Origin: Rhynchospora pubera
Taxonomy: Eukaryota > Streptophyta > Magnoliopsida > Poales > Cyperaceae
NCBI GenBank assembly: GCA_028095005.1
Contig: CM051461.1
Coordinates: 58,137,840 to 58,201,839 of the forward strand
DNA length: 64,000 nt
Reading direction: 5' to 3'
Shown one piece after another: positions 33,321-45,240 of the stretch. Numbering within the stretch: the first letter of the stretch is position 1; every line of letters starts with the position of its first letter. The translations under genes and the position numbers were made by a program. The notes below the pieces were generated by a model, which ran no database searches, had not been told where the DNA came from, and saw nothing but the letters and a program-made list of their open reading frames with translations.

Positions 33321-33719
33321 TGCTCTTTTATTAGCTTGTCAATGCCAATATTTGCACTTTCACTAGTTTTGTGCTTCTAATTAATTATCGTCATCGTCGA
33401 AAAGGTAAAAATAAAATGACCTATAACTAACATAAAAATCGTAATAATTCAATTAATATGATCTATATATATTCACTCTGGACATGCAACAAAAAAATGA
33501 TATTTCGTTTTTTTTAATGAAAATAAAAAAAAACATGAAAAAAAGTACTGTCCCTTATTTCTTGACTTCACTATTTGATTGATGAAAAAAAACCTCTTTT
33601 GAACATAATAATCAGAGTGACTACGCTCAATCCACTCTTGCCGCCTCTCCTATCTTTTCTCGTCGGGCCCTAATCACCGTCCCCTCGTATTGCTCCCGAA
33701 TCCCGATAGTTGTAGTACC

Positions 33720-33955
33720 GTCAACAGTAACAATAATTTTTCAACTGTTATATTGTATATAATTGTAGTGTTATATGACGATTGTCTAACATTATATTAC
33801 AGTTGTCCAAATGTTACATTGTAATTGTTCTACTTGTTATATAACAATTGCCCAACTTTATTTTACAATTGTCCAAGTTTTATATTGTAATTGTCCTACT
33901 GTTATATAACAATTGTCCAATTTTATATTGCAATCATCTAACTTCTTTTCAAAAA
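33720..33955. repeat. degenerate minisatellite
   Basis: Repeats of about 22 bp with consensus near TTATATAACAATTGTCCAAC, with about eight or nine imperfect units. Confidence 0.7.
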
Positions 33956-33959
33956 AAAT

Positions 33960-34243
33960 TTATATTTTTTTGTTATTTTATAAAATTTTTAATCTAAACA
34001 ATTATGAACTCTTCAATAGCAATGATTTTTAACGATCTCAAAAAAAGATTTAGAAAAATATAAACTTTAGATTCTAATGAGATTTCAATATGAAAAAAAA
34101 TTTTATATTTTTTTGTTATTTTATAAAATTTTTAATCTAAACAATTATGAACTCTTCAATAGCAATGATTTTTAACGATCCCAAAAAAAGATTTAGAAAA
34201 ATATAAACTTTATATTCTAATGAGATTTCAATATGAAAAACAC
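33960..34243. repeat. 143 bp tandem duplication
   Basis: TTATATTTTTTTGTTATTTT begins at 33960 and again at 34103. The units are nearly identical through ATTTCAATATGAAAA, with differences such as GATCTC versus GATCCC, so the duplication is young. Confidence 0.85.
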
Positions 34244-34485
34244 GTGAACGATTCGAATTAACTATGTTACTCAGATACGGTATTTTAACAGCCTATCCCG
34301 TGTCGGACACGTATCCCGAGTAACATAGCGAATTAGTCATTAAAATTTAATCGGGACTGATTGACGGTGAATCGCAGGCTCAAAATGGACCTTTTCTCGA
34401 GGGCATTTTTGGGCCTAATTACATTACTCCACTGGTGTTGGCCTAATTACATTACTCCACGGATTAACACCAGTCGAAATGAAAT
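34244..34485. other. no gene seen
   Basis: Short unassigned stretch. TTGGCCTAATTACATTACTCC occurs twice in direct repeat at about 34410-34460. Confidence 0.4.
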
Positions 34486-34666
34486 CTTGTGGCGCGCGAC
34501 ATATGGTGTAGCGCGCCACCTTAGCCGTCTGATCAAGATTCAATAGACAAAGGAGCCCCGTACATGTAATCTAGATTGATAGGTCCGTAAAAATGAATCG
34601 TTCGATCAAGATCAGATGGCTCATACGCGCACTACAGCACGTGTCGCGCAACAGCGATCCGAATTG
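34486..34666 (+). mobile_element. CGCG-rich MITE, copy c
   Basis: Its left end forms a perfect 9 bp stem (GTGGCGCGC facing GCGCGCCAC, 34490-34520). Core GTAATCTAGATTGATAGG and GATCAAGATCAGATGGCTC; right end TGTCGCGCAACAGCGATCCG. It lies about 350 bp upstream of the GASA start codon. Confidence 0.8.
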
Positions 34667-34946
34667 ACACCAGTCTAGCCTCACAAAACCAATCAGAGAA
34701 AAACTTTTTTGCGTAAAATGCTGGAGGTTACAAGCTTTTGTCTCTTCGCTTTTTGACCGTCTTTCCTGCCAGTGTCAGGGTCGGAGGCGAGAATTTTGAC
34801 CTCTCCACCAATAAAATCTCACCACGTGGCCTCGTGCAATGTGCGCCCGATCAGGTCTCACATGTTATCCCTGACCTCTGTTCTTGCTCAGTTGTTCCTC
34901 TTTGATACGACATTTAAATCATCTACCCACTCTATGACTATGAGTC

Positions 34947-34956
34947 TATATATAAA
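34947..34956 (+). promoter_or_regulatory. TATA box of the GASA gene
   Basis: TATATATAAA about 65-70 bases upstream of the GASA start codon. Confidence 0.6.
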
Positions 34957-35019
34957 AATAATTCAGCACATGAAACATTTTATATTGCCACTCTTCTTTC
35001 TTTGTTAGTTTTCTTCTCA

Positions 35020-36075
35020 ATGGCCAAAGTTTTAGCATTGCTGTTCTCGTTTCTTATACTTGCTTCTGTTGCTTTTTCTGTGGTGGGTTTCACTCCACAA
35101 GGTTGATGGTTCTCTCTAGTTTTTTTATTATTCACATGGTTGATGGTATTTTTATTTTGCACAGGTTTTGGGTGGAGTTGGGTATGACAGACTGAGTGAG
35201 GAGAAGGCGAAAAATGCACAAAAGGTAATTAAAGCTAGAGAGCATAATTTATTATGTATTTAATTACCTTTAGGCTTTGACTTGACTGTATATATTTTTT
35301 TTTCTTTGAAGGGAATGTATGGACAAGGAAGCTTAAGGACATCTCGTAAGTATTTTGTTTCGTAAGCATGAAAACTGTATTGTAATGTTAATTTCTTCAG
35401 TTAATTAAAATTGTGCACTTATGAAATTGCAATGCCAGCACCATTATATTTGCAATTCCATCCCTTGAGGTCACATGAATTAGGGGGGAAAAAAAGAAGA
35501 TGTATTCACTATTCTGTTTTTTTTAAAAGAAAAATAGGGTCAAGCCCTACTTTTGAATTCACTATTCAGTACTTAATTGTAGTTTTTCTTATTGGTATCT
35601 ACAAAAAATATCTACTCCTCAACTTGTTGGGAAACCTTAAAAAAAGATTCACCAACTTTATATTTCTGTTTAAGATCAAATTAAGTAGCTTTGATGTTTT
35701 GTAACGAAATCCTTGCCAAAAAATTACTGACGACATGGTTGATCTTAAAGACTCAACACAACAATTGTAGGTTGTTATAAACTATCTGGCTACTGGTTAT
35801 ATAGTGGGTTCTATTGAGAGTGAAATTTCTATGGTTTTTGTTAATCTTGAACTGGTCTTGGGCAGTGTGGTTTGACGCCTTTTTTTCTTGTAGAGTGTCC
35901 GGGTGAGTGCACGAGGCGGTGCTCGAAAACTCAATACCACAAGCCGTGCATGTTCTTTTGCCAAAAGTGCTGCCGAAAGTGCCTTTGCGTGCCTCCCGGC
36001 TTCTACGGCAACAAGCATGTTTGCTCCTGCTACAACAACTGGAAGACCAAGCGCGGCGGACCCAAGTGCCCGTAG
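35020..36075 (+). CDS. GASA/snakin gibberellin-regulated peptide
   Basis: Four exons give a 112-residue precursor: 35020-35082 (signal peptide MAKVLALLFSFLILASVAFS), 35165-35224 (GYDRLSEEKAKNAQK spacer), 35312-35345 (GMYGQGSLRTS) and 35894-36075 (cysteine domain). All introns are GT/AG with donors GTGGGT, GTAATT and GTAAGT. The phases (0, 0, 1) join to one frame, and exon 4 supplies QCPGEC. The mature C-terminal domain has the family's twelve cysteines, with CQKCCRKCLCVPPG, YGNKHVC and a terminal GGPKCP. GASA peptides are secreted or wall-associated, gibberellin- and redox-related growth and defence peptides. The particular subfamily member is not assigned. It appears fully intact; the promoter is crowded by a MITE at 34486-34666. 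Confidence 0.93.
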
Positions 36076-37655
36076 TTTTTTAGTTCGGCACTTTCATCCG
36101 TTGTTACCATTAACTATGCTTAGTTAGGTGTTAAGAATAGTTATGTAGTCGTATTAATTAGAGCTAAGCTTAGTAGTGAGATCGTACATGCCTAATGCCT
36201 CCGCTAAGTGCTGTCCTATTTTTCATCCTTCGGAAGTCATTGGGCCTTTTTGGGCCAATTGGGCTGTTTTTAGCGATTGTTGATTATTGATCAGTATCTC
36301 CATTGAAATAGCACGGATCCTGTCCTTTAATTATGTATGTATCTATGTAGTATGCTATCTGACCTTCTACCTAAAAAGTTTTTTGAAGTCTATAAAGTAG
36401 GTTGCAAATAATCATACGAGGCCTTCTGCATAAACTAATGATTTTTCAAGATTTTCTATTATGGCATCATGTCGCATGAACTCGTTTTCTTCCTTCAAAC
36501 TGAGCTTAAATAGCTACTTCATTCTTTTTCTTGGATAAAAAAAAACTCAATTCTCTTTTTTCAAATTGAGGCAGAAAGAGCTCATCTTCTTCAATTGAGT
36601 CACAAGAGATCTAATTCTTCTTTTTTTTCATGAGCCAAAAGACTTCATTCTTCTTTGTTTCTCCAGGGAGTATAAATGTAAGTTGGCATTTGGCAATTCA
36701 ATTTAAACAAGAATCGAACCATTCAAAAATGGCAAACTTAATCATGCGTACCACTACGGTGAGCTTGAGGGGATGCTAGAGATATGATTGTATCAGGAAA
36801 GGAAATGATTAGATAGGAGATAACTGAAATTGTGTAATATCGGAGATGATTATCAATGTAATTGATAAATGAGAGTATATGATATTGATAGAAGACATAT
36901 AGTTGAAGATGACTAGCTAGTAATATCATTTCGAGCAATCTATAAATACCCATATGATTGTAATCTTTCTACAACAGTTCAATACAATTTTTCATTTCCT
37001 ATTAGCAACGCAAAATACCATAGCCTTGCTAATCGAAGCGCGTTTAAGTATAGGCGTTTCATATTCTTTCATGGCCTGCTCTTCTTTGATGAAATTGTAT
37101 GCTTATTTTTTTTTTATTATATGTAAATATGAAAAAAAAATAGTTTCAACTATAAAACAAGAAAGTGATGCGTCTATCCCATTTGTAAAACGGCAAGCAT
37201 TAGTCGTGACCCGGTTTTAATTTCATTATTTATTTTTTTAATTTAAAAGAGGCTTATTCTATTCTCTCTAATATGCAGCGAGCCTTATCATTCATAAGTT
37301 ATATTTTTGGGCTACCAAATTCTTAAGAAAAGCCTCAAAAAATCTGAAGCTTAATTTTTTTTTGAGAATCTTATATTTATCAAACAAAAATTTTGATTGA
37401 ATTACGCCTACAAAACATAATACATCTGTATTATTCTTGTTTGATCAAATGGTCAGAATGGCATGTTAAATATACTCTTAGAAACAAAAATATCGGTCAA
37501 TATGGTGCTAGTATATTTATTTAAAACTGTATTGTGAGAATTATTTAATAACTTTTTGTGTGCCTATCGGCTATCGCATTTCCCATATATTAAAAACATA
37601 CTTAAATAGGCATTCTCAAACTAATGCGTAAAAAGTTAACAATGCACTTTTCATG
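36076..37655. other. GASA 3' region and AT-rich intergenic
   Basis: The first few hundred bases are probably the GASA 3' UTR. Beyond that I see no gene. Two imperfect direct repeats occur around 36480-36660 (AACTGAGCTTAAATAG / AATTGAGGCAGAAAGAGCTC / GAGCCAAAAGACTTCATTC). Confidence 0.4.
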
Positions 37656-37801
37656 GGCTATGTTTGGATGAGTCTAGAATAAGAGAATAACTTCTTCATA
37701 CTTCCAAATTTATTATAAACAATCCAAACTCTTCACAAAGTTACACACTTTTCATACTTCTTCCCTCATTCCTCTTATTCTCACACCATCCAAACGCAGC
37801 C
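37656..37801. mobile_element. Tourist-like MITE with ATG target duplication
   Basis: Starts GGCTATGTTTGGATGAG, ends CATCCAAACGCAGCC, flanked by ATG at 37653-37655 and 37802-37804. Core AACAATCCAAACTCTTCACA, GTTACACACTTTTC. Confidence 0.85.
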
Positions 37802-37804
37802 ATG

Positions 37805-38742
37805 ACGAAGAGGCCAAATACAGTTTTTTTTTTAAAAAAAAAAGAATTGTGCCAACTTTTGCATTATTGTTATCAAAGATAATATTTTTATTTACAAAAT
37901 TATCCTAATTTGGAAAAGATAGGTGAATGAAAGAAAACTACTTTTGTCTGCCTATTAGATGGCATGATTTGATTGAAATCCGGTTCGCTTTTATCAAGTT
38001 GAATTTTGAAGAACCACACTATCATATAAAAAGAAAAATAGTAAATAATACTATCAGTGAATTTTCTGTTGCATCTTCTGAGGGAAACTACTATGCAGCG
38101 AGTTCCTTGTATGTATACAAGTATACAACTAGAAAGCTTTAATACTATCTAAATTATTGATCAGGGATTATATTGGAAAGGAAGAAGATGTACAAAATTT
38201 GGAAAAATTTCATTTGAGACTACTTGACAAACATGTGCATTTTTATTGTCATGGTAAATTAAGAAACTAGTGTCACGCAATTAAGTAGAAGGGGCAATGT
38301 GTCATAGCACAATTGCGTAGCAATCAGCTTAGAAAGGATATGATACAGGAAACATGACGAGTGGAGAAACAATCAATGTCTCCCTGAAATTGCATGATTA
38401 GATTGGCACCTGCTGTTTTTTTATTTAGTTGAAATTTTGAAGAACAACAGATTTTGAAACGTATATAATAATCCCAATTAAATATATTTTTATCAAATAT
38501 TCTTGTAGCGTTCGATGAGGACAAAATCTATTTCATGGGTGTCTCCAATATGATCAAGCTCTAGTTGTAAAAACTAAAAAGCACCCGTTGAATTTCAATA
38601 ATGAGATCTAGTACTTGGTCAAATCTAAGGGGATTTGGCTTGGTATCCCGTTAGATTGTAATTTTTAGATTGCTATTTTTCTTCTCTGTGTGAGTCAGAA
38701 ATTTGCTGGTGTGGCAATCGCAACTATATGGCTAACACCTTT
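37805..38742. other. no gene seen
   Basis: Several short open frames occur, but none shows family similarity, a plausible gene structure or a repeat boundary. Confidence 0.45.
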
Positions 38743-38899
38743 GGGTGCGTTTGGATCGTTGGAAGAAAGAAGAAGAAGAAGGAAGAAGAAGAAAAAAAAT
38801 TATAAACAATTCAAACTCTTCACAAAGTTACACACTTCCCAATACTTCTTCCCACTTCTTCCTTTCTTTCCTTCTTCCCACACCTATCCAAACGCACCC
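38743..38899. mobile_element. Tourist-like MITE, another copy
   Basis: Starts GGGTGCGTTTGGATCG, ends TATCCAAACGCACCC, with TTT on both sides. Interior GAAGAAAGAAGAAGAAG on one arm and CTTCCTTTCTTTCCTTCTTC on the other. Confidence 0.8.
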
Positions 38900-39021
38900 T
38901 TTGAGTCAGAAACTGTTCTTTCAAAGATCATTTAATTGATGTTTAGTTATTTGTTATTAAAGTTATTCGATAATGATGATATTCCTCTCAATCCAAAAAA
39001 ATCATTAGAAATATCTCTTAG

Positions 39022-39300
39022 GCCCTGATCAAAATGATTTTTACGTGGTATTTCATTTCATTTCCTTTGTTTTTTTTTTTTTTGAAAAACACCCACCCAA
39101 AATAAGTAGCCTGCATATTTACTGATGATTTTTACGTGGGATTTCATTTCATTTCCTTTGAATTGATTTCATAGGATTTCGTTTGATCTAATTACATGAG
39201 AATTCCATCCAAATGACATCAAATTCCTTCATTTTGATCAAGAATTTTCCAACAAAATAAAATGAAATGAAATCCCATGTTAAAAACATTAGGATTTTGA
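39022..39300. mobile_element. MITE with long imperfect inverted ends
   Basis: CTGATCAAAATGATTTTTAC plus GTGGTATTTCATTTC at the left is mirrored by GAAATGAAATCCCATGTT and ATTAGGATTTTGATGCG at the right. A 34 bp block GATTTTTACGTGG...TTTCCTTTG is duplicated around a poly(T) insertion at 39072-39123. Confidence 0.55.
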
Positions 39301-40059
39301 TGCGAATTTTCGATCCTGCAAAATGAATTTGCTTTGTATTGTCTGCGAACTAACAATAAATTCTCACATAATGCTATTAATCTTTCTTGTATGAAAAAGA
39401 AATAATGCTGGCGAATTTTGACAAAAAATTCTAGCCAGAAATAACTTTTATTCCATGTCTTTTATTACAAAGAAAAACAGGCAAAGAAAGTTTTCCACAT
39501 TACTTTGTACGTACTAAACGATTAAAAAATAATTGTCACATTGTATCTTAACGAAATATTTTCAAAATTTTTGCTGACTTTAGAGATGGATAAGAGTAGT
39601 TGCCTCTGCACATATGATGTCATTTAATCTTTAAGTAGAACTTTATTTAAGTAATTAATGTTATTTAATTTTGTCTTGGGTTTATATATTGATTTTATTA
39701 TTACTTGAGTTAGGGAAATTAATCACCTTGATTAATTTGTAAAAATTTTAAAATCAGAATTCTGTTAAATAGTTAAGCCCTCATGAATTTGTTGATAGCC
39801 CAAGTTCCCAAAAAACAAGTAATAGTAAAAATTAAAGAATAGCACTGTATGTTTTTGCTACTTGCTAGAAGCCTATAAATTGACATTCCCCCGAACTAGA
39901 AATAAAAGAAAGATAAGATGCCCACTTATGTCGACAACTCATTGCAACACTTAATAAACTTTGAGGCTTGAAAGTTGGAACAAACAAAAAAGAAAATAAT
40001 TGTCCCATTCCCTCTGGTTTGCGTTCACCCTGGTTTAGCATTAGTGTTTTCTAAACTGA
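39301..40059. other. no gene seen
   Basis: AT-rich unassigned sequence. Confidence 0.4.
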
Positions 40060-40660
40060 TACTACACGAACGTATTGGTAGAACAAGCATGCATGTTGAC
40101 ATGACACGATACGACATGAAACGAGCGTATTGGTAGAATAAGCATGCATATTGACACAACATGACACGGCACGTTTATGGAATTAGCACGACATGTATGT
40201 CAGCGTCTTATGTCAAAATTGTGTCGCATTAGAGAGTTCCAGACATTGACACATCTTAATACAATACGAGTTGACACGTGACGCGATTAGACATGATAAA
40301 AATAAATATTATTTAAAATTTATTAAATTATATCGAGTTTAATTACTTTTATTCATAATCTTTTTTATTCAATCTTTAAATTTTTATTTTAATATATAAG
40401 TTAAAAATAAATTTCAACGGTTCATTATATATTTTTTTCTATTTTAAAATTATTTAAGTAATTTTTAATAAAGTTTTAGCAAAAAAAAAAATAAATTATA
40501 ATATGATTTGACACGTATAACATGTCGTGTCATAATGCGTGTTGTGTTAATTAATTTCTTCACTTAACACGACATAACACGTTAAAAATATTAACTCGTG
40601 CCAACACAACATGACACGAGATCTAACATATACGTGTTTCACACGAGACAACACTACAAA
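40060..40660. repeat. ACACGACA-rich repeat, probably a DNA-transposon relic
   Basis: Subterminal regions carry many GACACGA / ACACGACA motifs in opposite orientations, with an AT-rich middle. CGTATTGGTAGAA...AAGCATGCAT is tandemly duplicated at about 40072 and 40127. Ends were not resolved. Confidence 0.45.
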
Positions 40661-41016
40661 TTTGCAATACACTATCTGGCATTGTTAATTTTTTTTTTTT
40701 AATTAAAACTTAATTTACCACATGTTTGGCACTACTACATATGGCTTTAATTGCATGAATAAAGAATCATTTAGCTTATGGATTTTTGTCCGGATTAATC
40801 TCAGGTTCTATTATATCATAATTTTCTGGCCCGCATATGCACGTAAGATAGACATCTTCGAGTGCAGATAGCATAAATATGTGCAAAATGTAAAATGAAG
40901 ATACCATATCTTTATTCCCGTGCACAAATGACAAATGCTGACGATGTCACATTTCATTTCAGTAGTACTTTTTTTTCACTAAATAAAAAATTAGAGGTAC
41001 AAAGCAACAAGGCCGG

Positions 41017-41204
41017 CAATCCGACTTTGCTGTTGCGCGACACAGCGTGTAGCGCACTGCGAGCCGTCTGATCTTTATCAGATGGTTCACTTTTTACGGG
41101 CCTATCAATCTAGGTTACATGCACGGGGCTCCTTTGTCCATTGGATCTTAATCAGACGGCCAGCATACCGAGCGACACGCGGTGTCGCGCGGCAGCAGAT
41201 CTCA
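41017..41204 (-). mobile_element. CGCG-rich MITE, copy d
   Basis: Inverted orientation: starts CAATCCGACTTTGCTGTTGC; core GAGCCGTCTGATCTTTATC, GGGCCTATCAATCTAGGTTA; right end GTGTCGCGCGGCAGCAGATC. Confidence 0.8.
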
Positions 41205-41394
41205 TTTCACAAGGCCGGCTTTCTTTCTCTGATTGCATGAAATAAATAAATAAAATAGATTCGAATGGTTCATTTAAATCTAATACTCTTAATTAAAGAT
41301 TAATTTAACACGAGCAGACTAAATAGATAGGATATTGTGAGATTCAAGATCAGGTAATTTAAACTGTCTATTGTGAATTACATGAATTAAAATA

Positions 41395-41690
41395 CAGGAA
41401 TTATAAGTGCCATCGGCAAATATACTATTCTAGCCATCGCTAAATATAAAGTGAGCATATACAGTAAATAAGTTGAACATATTGCGATCTAAGTGAACAC
41501 TTACAAACAAATAAGTGTTGTCATCACTTGTTCAGAAGTTTACATGCATATTCAACTAATTTTCATTGAACATATTTGTTTGTATATGTTCACTTAGATC
41601 GTCTATATGTTCACTTTGTTTGCTGTATATGTTCACTTTATATTTAGCGATGGCAGGGATGGCAAAACTGCAGTTGGTAGTAATCAATTT
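41395..41690. mobile_element. foldback MITE (GTTCACTT family), copy 1
   Basis: GCCATCGCTAAATATAAAGT at the left is the inverse of ACTTTATATTTAGCGATGGC at the right. The interior has repeated AAGTGAACATAT / ATATGTTCACTT motifs. A second copy is at 48460-48735. Confidence 0.65.
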
Positions 41691-41778
41691 CCATTAAAAT
41701 ATGCATCAAATTAATTGTTCAAATCCGTAAAAAGTTGAAGAGGAGAGCCACTACATGACCTTTACATAGACTTCATAG

Positions 41779-42158
41779 CTAGACTTTTTTTTAGTTATGT
41801 TGTTTATTATTCTATTGTTAGATTTACTTGATGCATTAAATCTATCAAATTTTTTAGCAAGACTCAATTTTCTATTAATAACTCCTTAAAAATCTAGCAA
41901 TTTATTTTTGATAGACTTTTTGAATCTTGTAATATCTAATGTAGCAAAAATAAATTGCTAGACCTTTTTAAATTGCTACACTAGATATTACAAGATTAGA
42001 AAAGTCTATCAAAAATAAATTGCTAGACCTTTTTAAGGAGCTATTTATAGAAAATTGAGTCTTGCAAAAAAAATTCTAGATTTAGTACATCAATTAAATC
42101 TAGCAATAAAAAATAAATCCAGCAATAGATCAATATCCAACATAAATAAAAAAGTCTA
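41779..42158. mobile_element. near-perfect hairpin MITE
   Basis: Two arms of about 170 bp are inverted around 41957-41965: AGACTCAATTTTCTATTAAT / ATTTATAGAAAATTGAGTCT, and AGCAATTTATTTTTGATAGA / TCTATCAAAAATAAATTGCT. The outer ends are GCTAGACTTTTTTTTAGTTA and AAAAAAGTCTAAC. A transcript would fold into a long hairpin. Confidence 0.7.
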
Positions 42159-42439
42159 ACAATAAAATATATCTTAAAAATCATCTTTTCTTATAGTGAG
42201 CTGAAATAAAAATTGTAGTTCTCTCCGTATTAATGAAAATGTTTGTTTCATTTCATTATTTCATTACAAATGTAATAGTGTGCTGATATTTTATTATATT
42301 TTGTTGATGGGAATGATATTTATTTGATGTTATAATTTTTCAGAACTATATTAATGGATCTAACAAAGTTGAGGAAAAATCGATATATATTTTTTTTCGA
42401 GGATAAATTGGAATTTACTAATCGAAATTGTTTAAGACC

Positions 42440-43090
42440 GTCCTCTGAATTCTATCATCCTCCATCATCTCCAGAATCCTTATTAATAGAAGTCCAGAGG
42501 ATGATGGGGATGATAGAATTCAGGGGATGACCGTCAAGGGATGAAAGAGCTAGGGGAGGGGAGTAGGAAAGAGAGCGAAACAGAGATGAATAGAGGGGAT
42601 GAGATCCCAGTGAATAATTTATAAACTAGAACAGTTATTGAACAATCATATATATAACCAGAACAGTTATATATTTAATCAGAACAGTTATATATTTAAC
42701 CAGAACAGTTATATATATATATATATAAAACCAAAACAGTTATATATTTAACCAAAATTGTTATATATTTAACTAGAACTATTGTATATTTAACCAGAAC
42801 CGTTGTATGTGTTAACTAGAACAGTTAAATAGAACAGTTGTTATTTCCTCTATGTCGCTACCTCCCCTCTGTTTCGCTCATCCCTCCCCCTTCATCCCCT
42901 CATCCAAAAAATGAAATTCGCTCATCCCTCCTCCCTCATCCCCTCATCCAAAAGAAAAACATGTTAATAGCTGTCAGGGGATGATTCCCCTCATCCTCAC
43001 TCCTTTTTTTTCTTTTTTCGAAATGTAATTAATCTAACTGATGGAGAATGATAGAGATGATTAATCTAGGAGATGATTCTTATCAGTCTC
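42440..43090. repeat. compound repeat: hairpin, minisatellite, duplication
   Basis: A palindrome at 42443-42527 (CCTCTGAATTCTATCATCC facing GGATGATAGAATTCAGG) is followed by a minisatellite at 42613-42840 with a unit of about 22 bp near AACCAGAACAGTTATATATT. Then comes a direct duplication of CGCTCATCCCTCC...CTCATCCAAAA at about 42880-42955. No coding sequence. Confidence 0.6.
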
Positions 43091-43558
43091 GATTTACTAA
43101 TGACTTTACGGGAAGAAACAATGTATAATGGACTTGGAAGTTGGAAGAAAGTTACCAAGTGGTTATGCAATCAGCTCAAGCATGAAATCATAAAATGTCT
43201 CAAAAAATTATTTTGCTGACTTTTTCATCTATATTTATACCCAAAAAATTGATGGAACGATGTTTCCAGGAAGAAGAGTAATAAAATTAAACAATAAGAA
43301 AATGGTGATCGGGTGGAATTCATGTGGGCATGATAATAATTTTAAATTGTGCTGTGCGCACTTTATAAGCATCTCATTTATTTTATTTTTGTGAGGCGTG
43401 AATTTATTTTTTTTATGGCGTTAAATTCGTAATTTGTGTTTTGCAGTCGTTATGCTGCATGTAGACAATTAATTATTCACTGCAAATTGCTCAAATAATA
43501 TATACAAATGTATATACTAGTAGGATATGCAAAAGTACATGCTACACAATTATGTGTA

Positions 43559-43819
43559 GAAAAATGTTATGGTGCATCGTGATGTATTAAGAATTTTGTA
43601 CATTGTAATAATATACGTTAGTTTTTTTGTGAACTAACAAATCTAATTTGACAAATCAAATCTACATATTAAAATCTCACAGCAAACCAAATTTTATATT
43701 TTGTTAAAAAAAAATTACTATTTTTGTTTTTCAAACTTACCATTTATGGATATAAACCCTCATGATCATGGCAGCAAACAAAATCTTCAATACATTGTGA
43801 TGCACCATAACATTTCTCC
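43559..43819. mobile_element. 261 bp Mutator-like MITE
   Basis: The left end GAAAAATGTTATGGTGCATC mirrors the right end GATGCACCATAACATTTCTC over about 45 bp. The flanking 9-mers TTATGTGTA (43550-43558) and TTATATATA (43820-43828) match at seven of nine positions, suggesting an aged 9 bp target duplication. Confidence 0.6.
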
Positions 43820-43899
43820 TTATATATATCTCTCATCCTTATAGACACGGATCCAAAAAAGATTACATGTGTTGAACAACAATATATTTTGATTTTATA

Positions 43900-44040
43900 T
43901 CTAATATCTAATAAGGAAATAAATTAAGCAACATATCTATCAATCTCTCTTATAAATTGAGCAACATATCTTTATTGTCTATCATTGTTTTGTTTCTTTA
44001 TTTGTCCACGTTTGAGCCTTTGAGGGATTCTTTTGCTACT
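43900..44040 (+). repeat. third copy of an upstream-gene-A segment
   Basis: ATTGAGCAACATATCTTTATTG, then TTTTGTTTCTTTATTTGTC, then TTTTGCTA occurs in the same order as 15775-15880 and 48930-49060. No ubiquitin-fold coding sequence follows here. Confidence 0.45.
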
Positions 44041-44077
44041 ATTGATAAGGAATCATGAAAGTTTCAAATTCTAATAT

Positions 44078-45240
44078 TGGATGGTATGAGAATAAGGAAT
44101 AAGAATTTTAGGAAGAAAATATTAGAAAAAGTGTAACTTTGGGAAGAGTGAGAAGAGTGTTATTCCGAAAAGAAGAAATATTGTTTGGATGGTGAGTTAG
44201 GAATAAGCAAATTAATATTAATTTAAGTAAATTATTAAAAACTTATTATTTTAATATTAAATAAAGTTCTAATTAAAGAGCACACATAATTTCATTTATC
44301 TATTAGTATTTAGATAATTTTGTTGAAATTATGTATATATAATTGTTGGAAGTATCTATTCCTAGGAAGAAGCTATTCTTCTCCTTGGGGTCGTTTGGAT
44401 TGCTTAGAAATAGAAAAAATAGCTTTTTTCTAGGAATAGCTTCTTCCTAAACATCCAAACAAGTTAGGAATAAGAAGAAGAATAATTTCTTCCTAGGAAT
44501 AGCTTCTCCTAGGAATAACATTTTCCAACAAATACATAATTTCAACAAAATTAGCTAAATACTAATAACTAAATGAAATTTTATGTGCTCTTTAATTAGT
44601 ACTTTCTTTAATATTAAAATAATAATTTTTAATAATTTATTTAAATTAATATCAATTTGCTTATTCCTAACTCACCATCCAAACAACATTTCTTATTCCC
44701 GGAATAACATCTTCCCACTCTTTCCAAAGTTACACACTTTCCAATATTTCCTTCCTAAAATTCTTATTCCTTTCTTATTCCCATACCATCCAAACGGCCC
44801 CTTATTCCTAACTTGTTTGGATGCCTAGGAAGAAGCTATTAGCTCATTTGGATGGTATGGGAATAAGGAAAGAATAAAGATTTTAGGAAGAAAATATTGG
44901 GAAGAGTGTAATTTTGGGAAGAGCGGAAAGAAACTATTTCTAGAAAGAAGAAATGTTATTTCGATGGTGAGGTAGGAATAAGCAAATTAATATTAATTTA
45001 AGTAAATTATTAAAAATTATTATTTTAATATTAAATAAAGTACTAATTAAAGAGCACACAGAATTTCATTTAACTATTAGTATTTAGCTAATTTTGTTGA
45101 AATTATGTATATATAATTGCTGGAAGAAGCTATTTCTAGAAAGAAAGTATTATTTTTCTTATTCCTTTCCTAGAAAAAAATTATTTCTAAAAAGAAACTA
45201 TTTTTCGTTGTTCTTAAACAATCCAAACAAATCCTTCTCT
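44078..45240. mobile_element. compound foldback of three alternating MITE copies
   Basis: A unit of about 310 bp (TTGGATGGTATGAGAATAAG ... TGAAATTATGTATATATAAT) occurs forward at 44078-44350, inverted at 44530-44803 and forward again at 44850-45125. Short CTAGGAAGAAGCTATT / AATAGCTTCTTCCTA motifs lie between the copies. The inverted pair could form a hairpin of about 720 bp. Confidence 0.65.

Noticed and set aside
33740..33940. CRISPR-like array
   Set aside because: The repeat is a degenerate plant minisatellite with no unique spacers, and the genome is eukaryotic.
36738..38524. Several 60-90 codon frames downstream of GASA
   Set aside because: Composition is that of translated AT-rich DNA, with no motif, promoter or splice structure.
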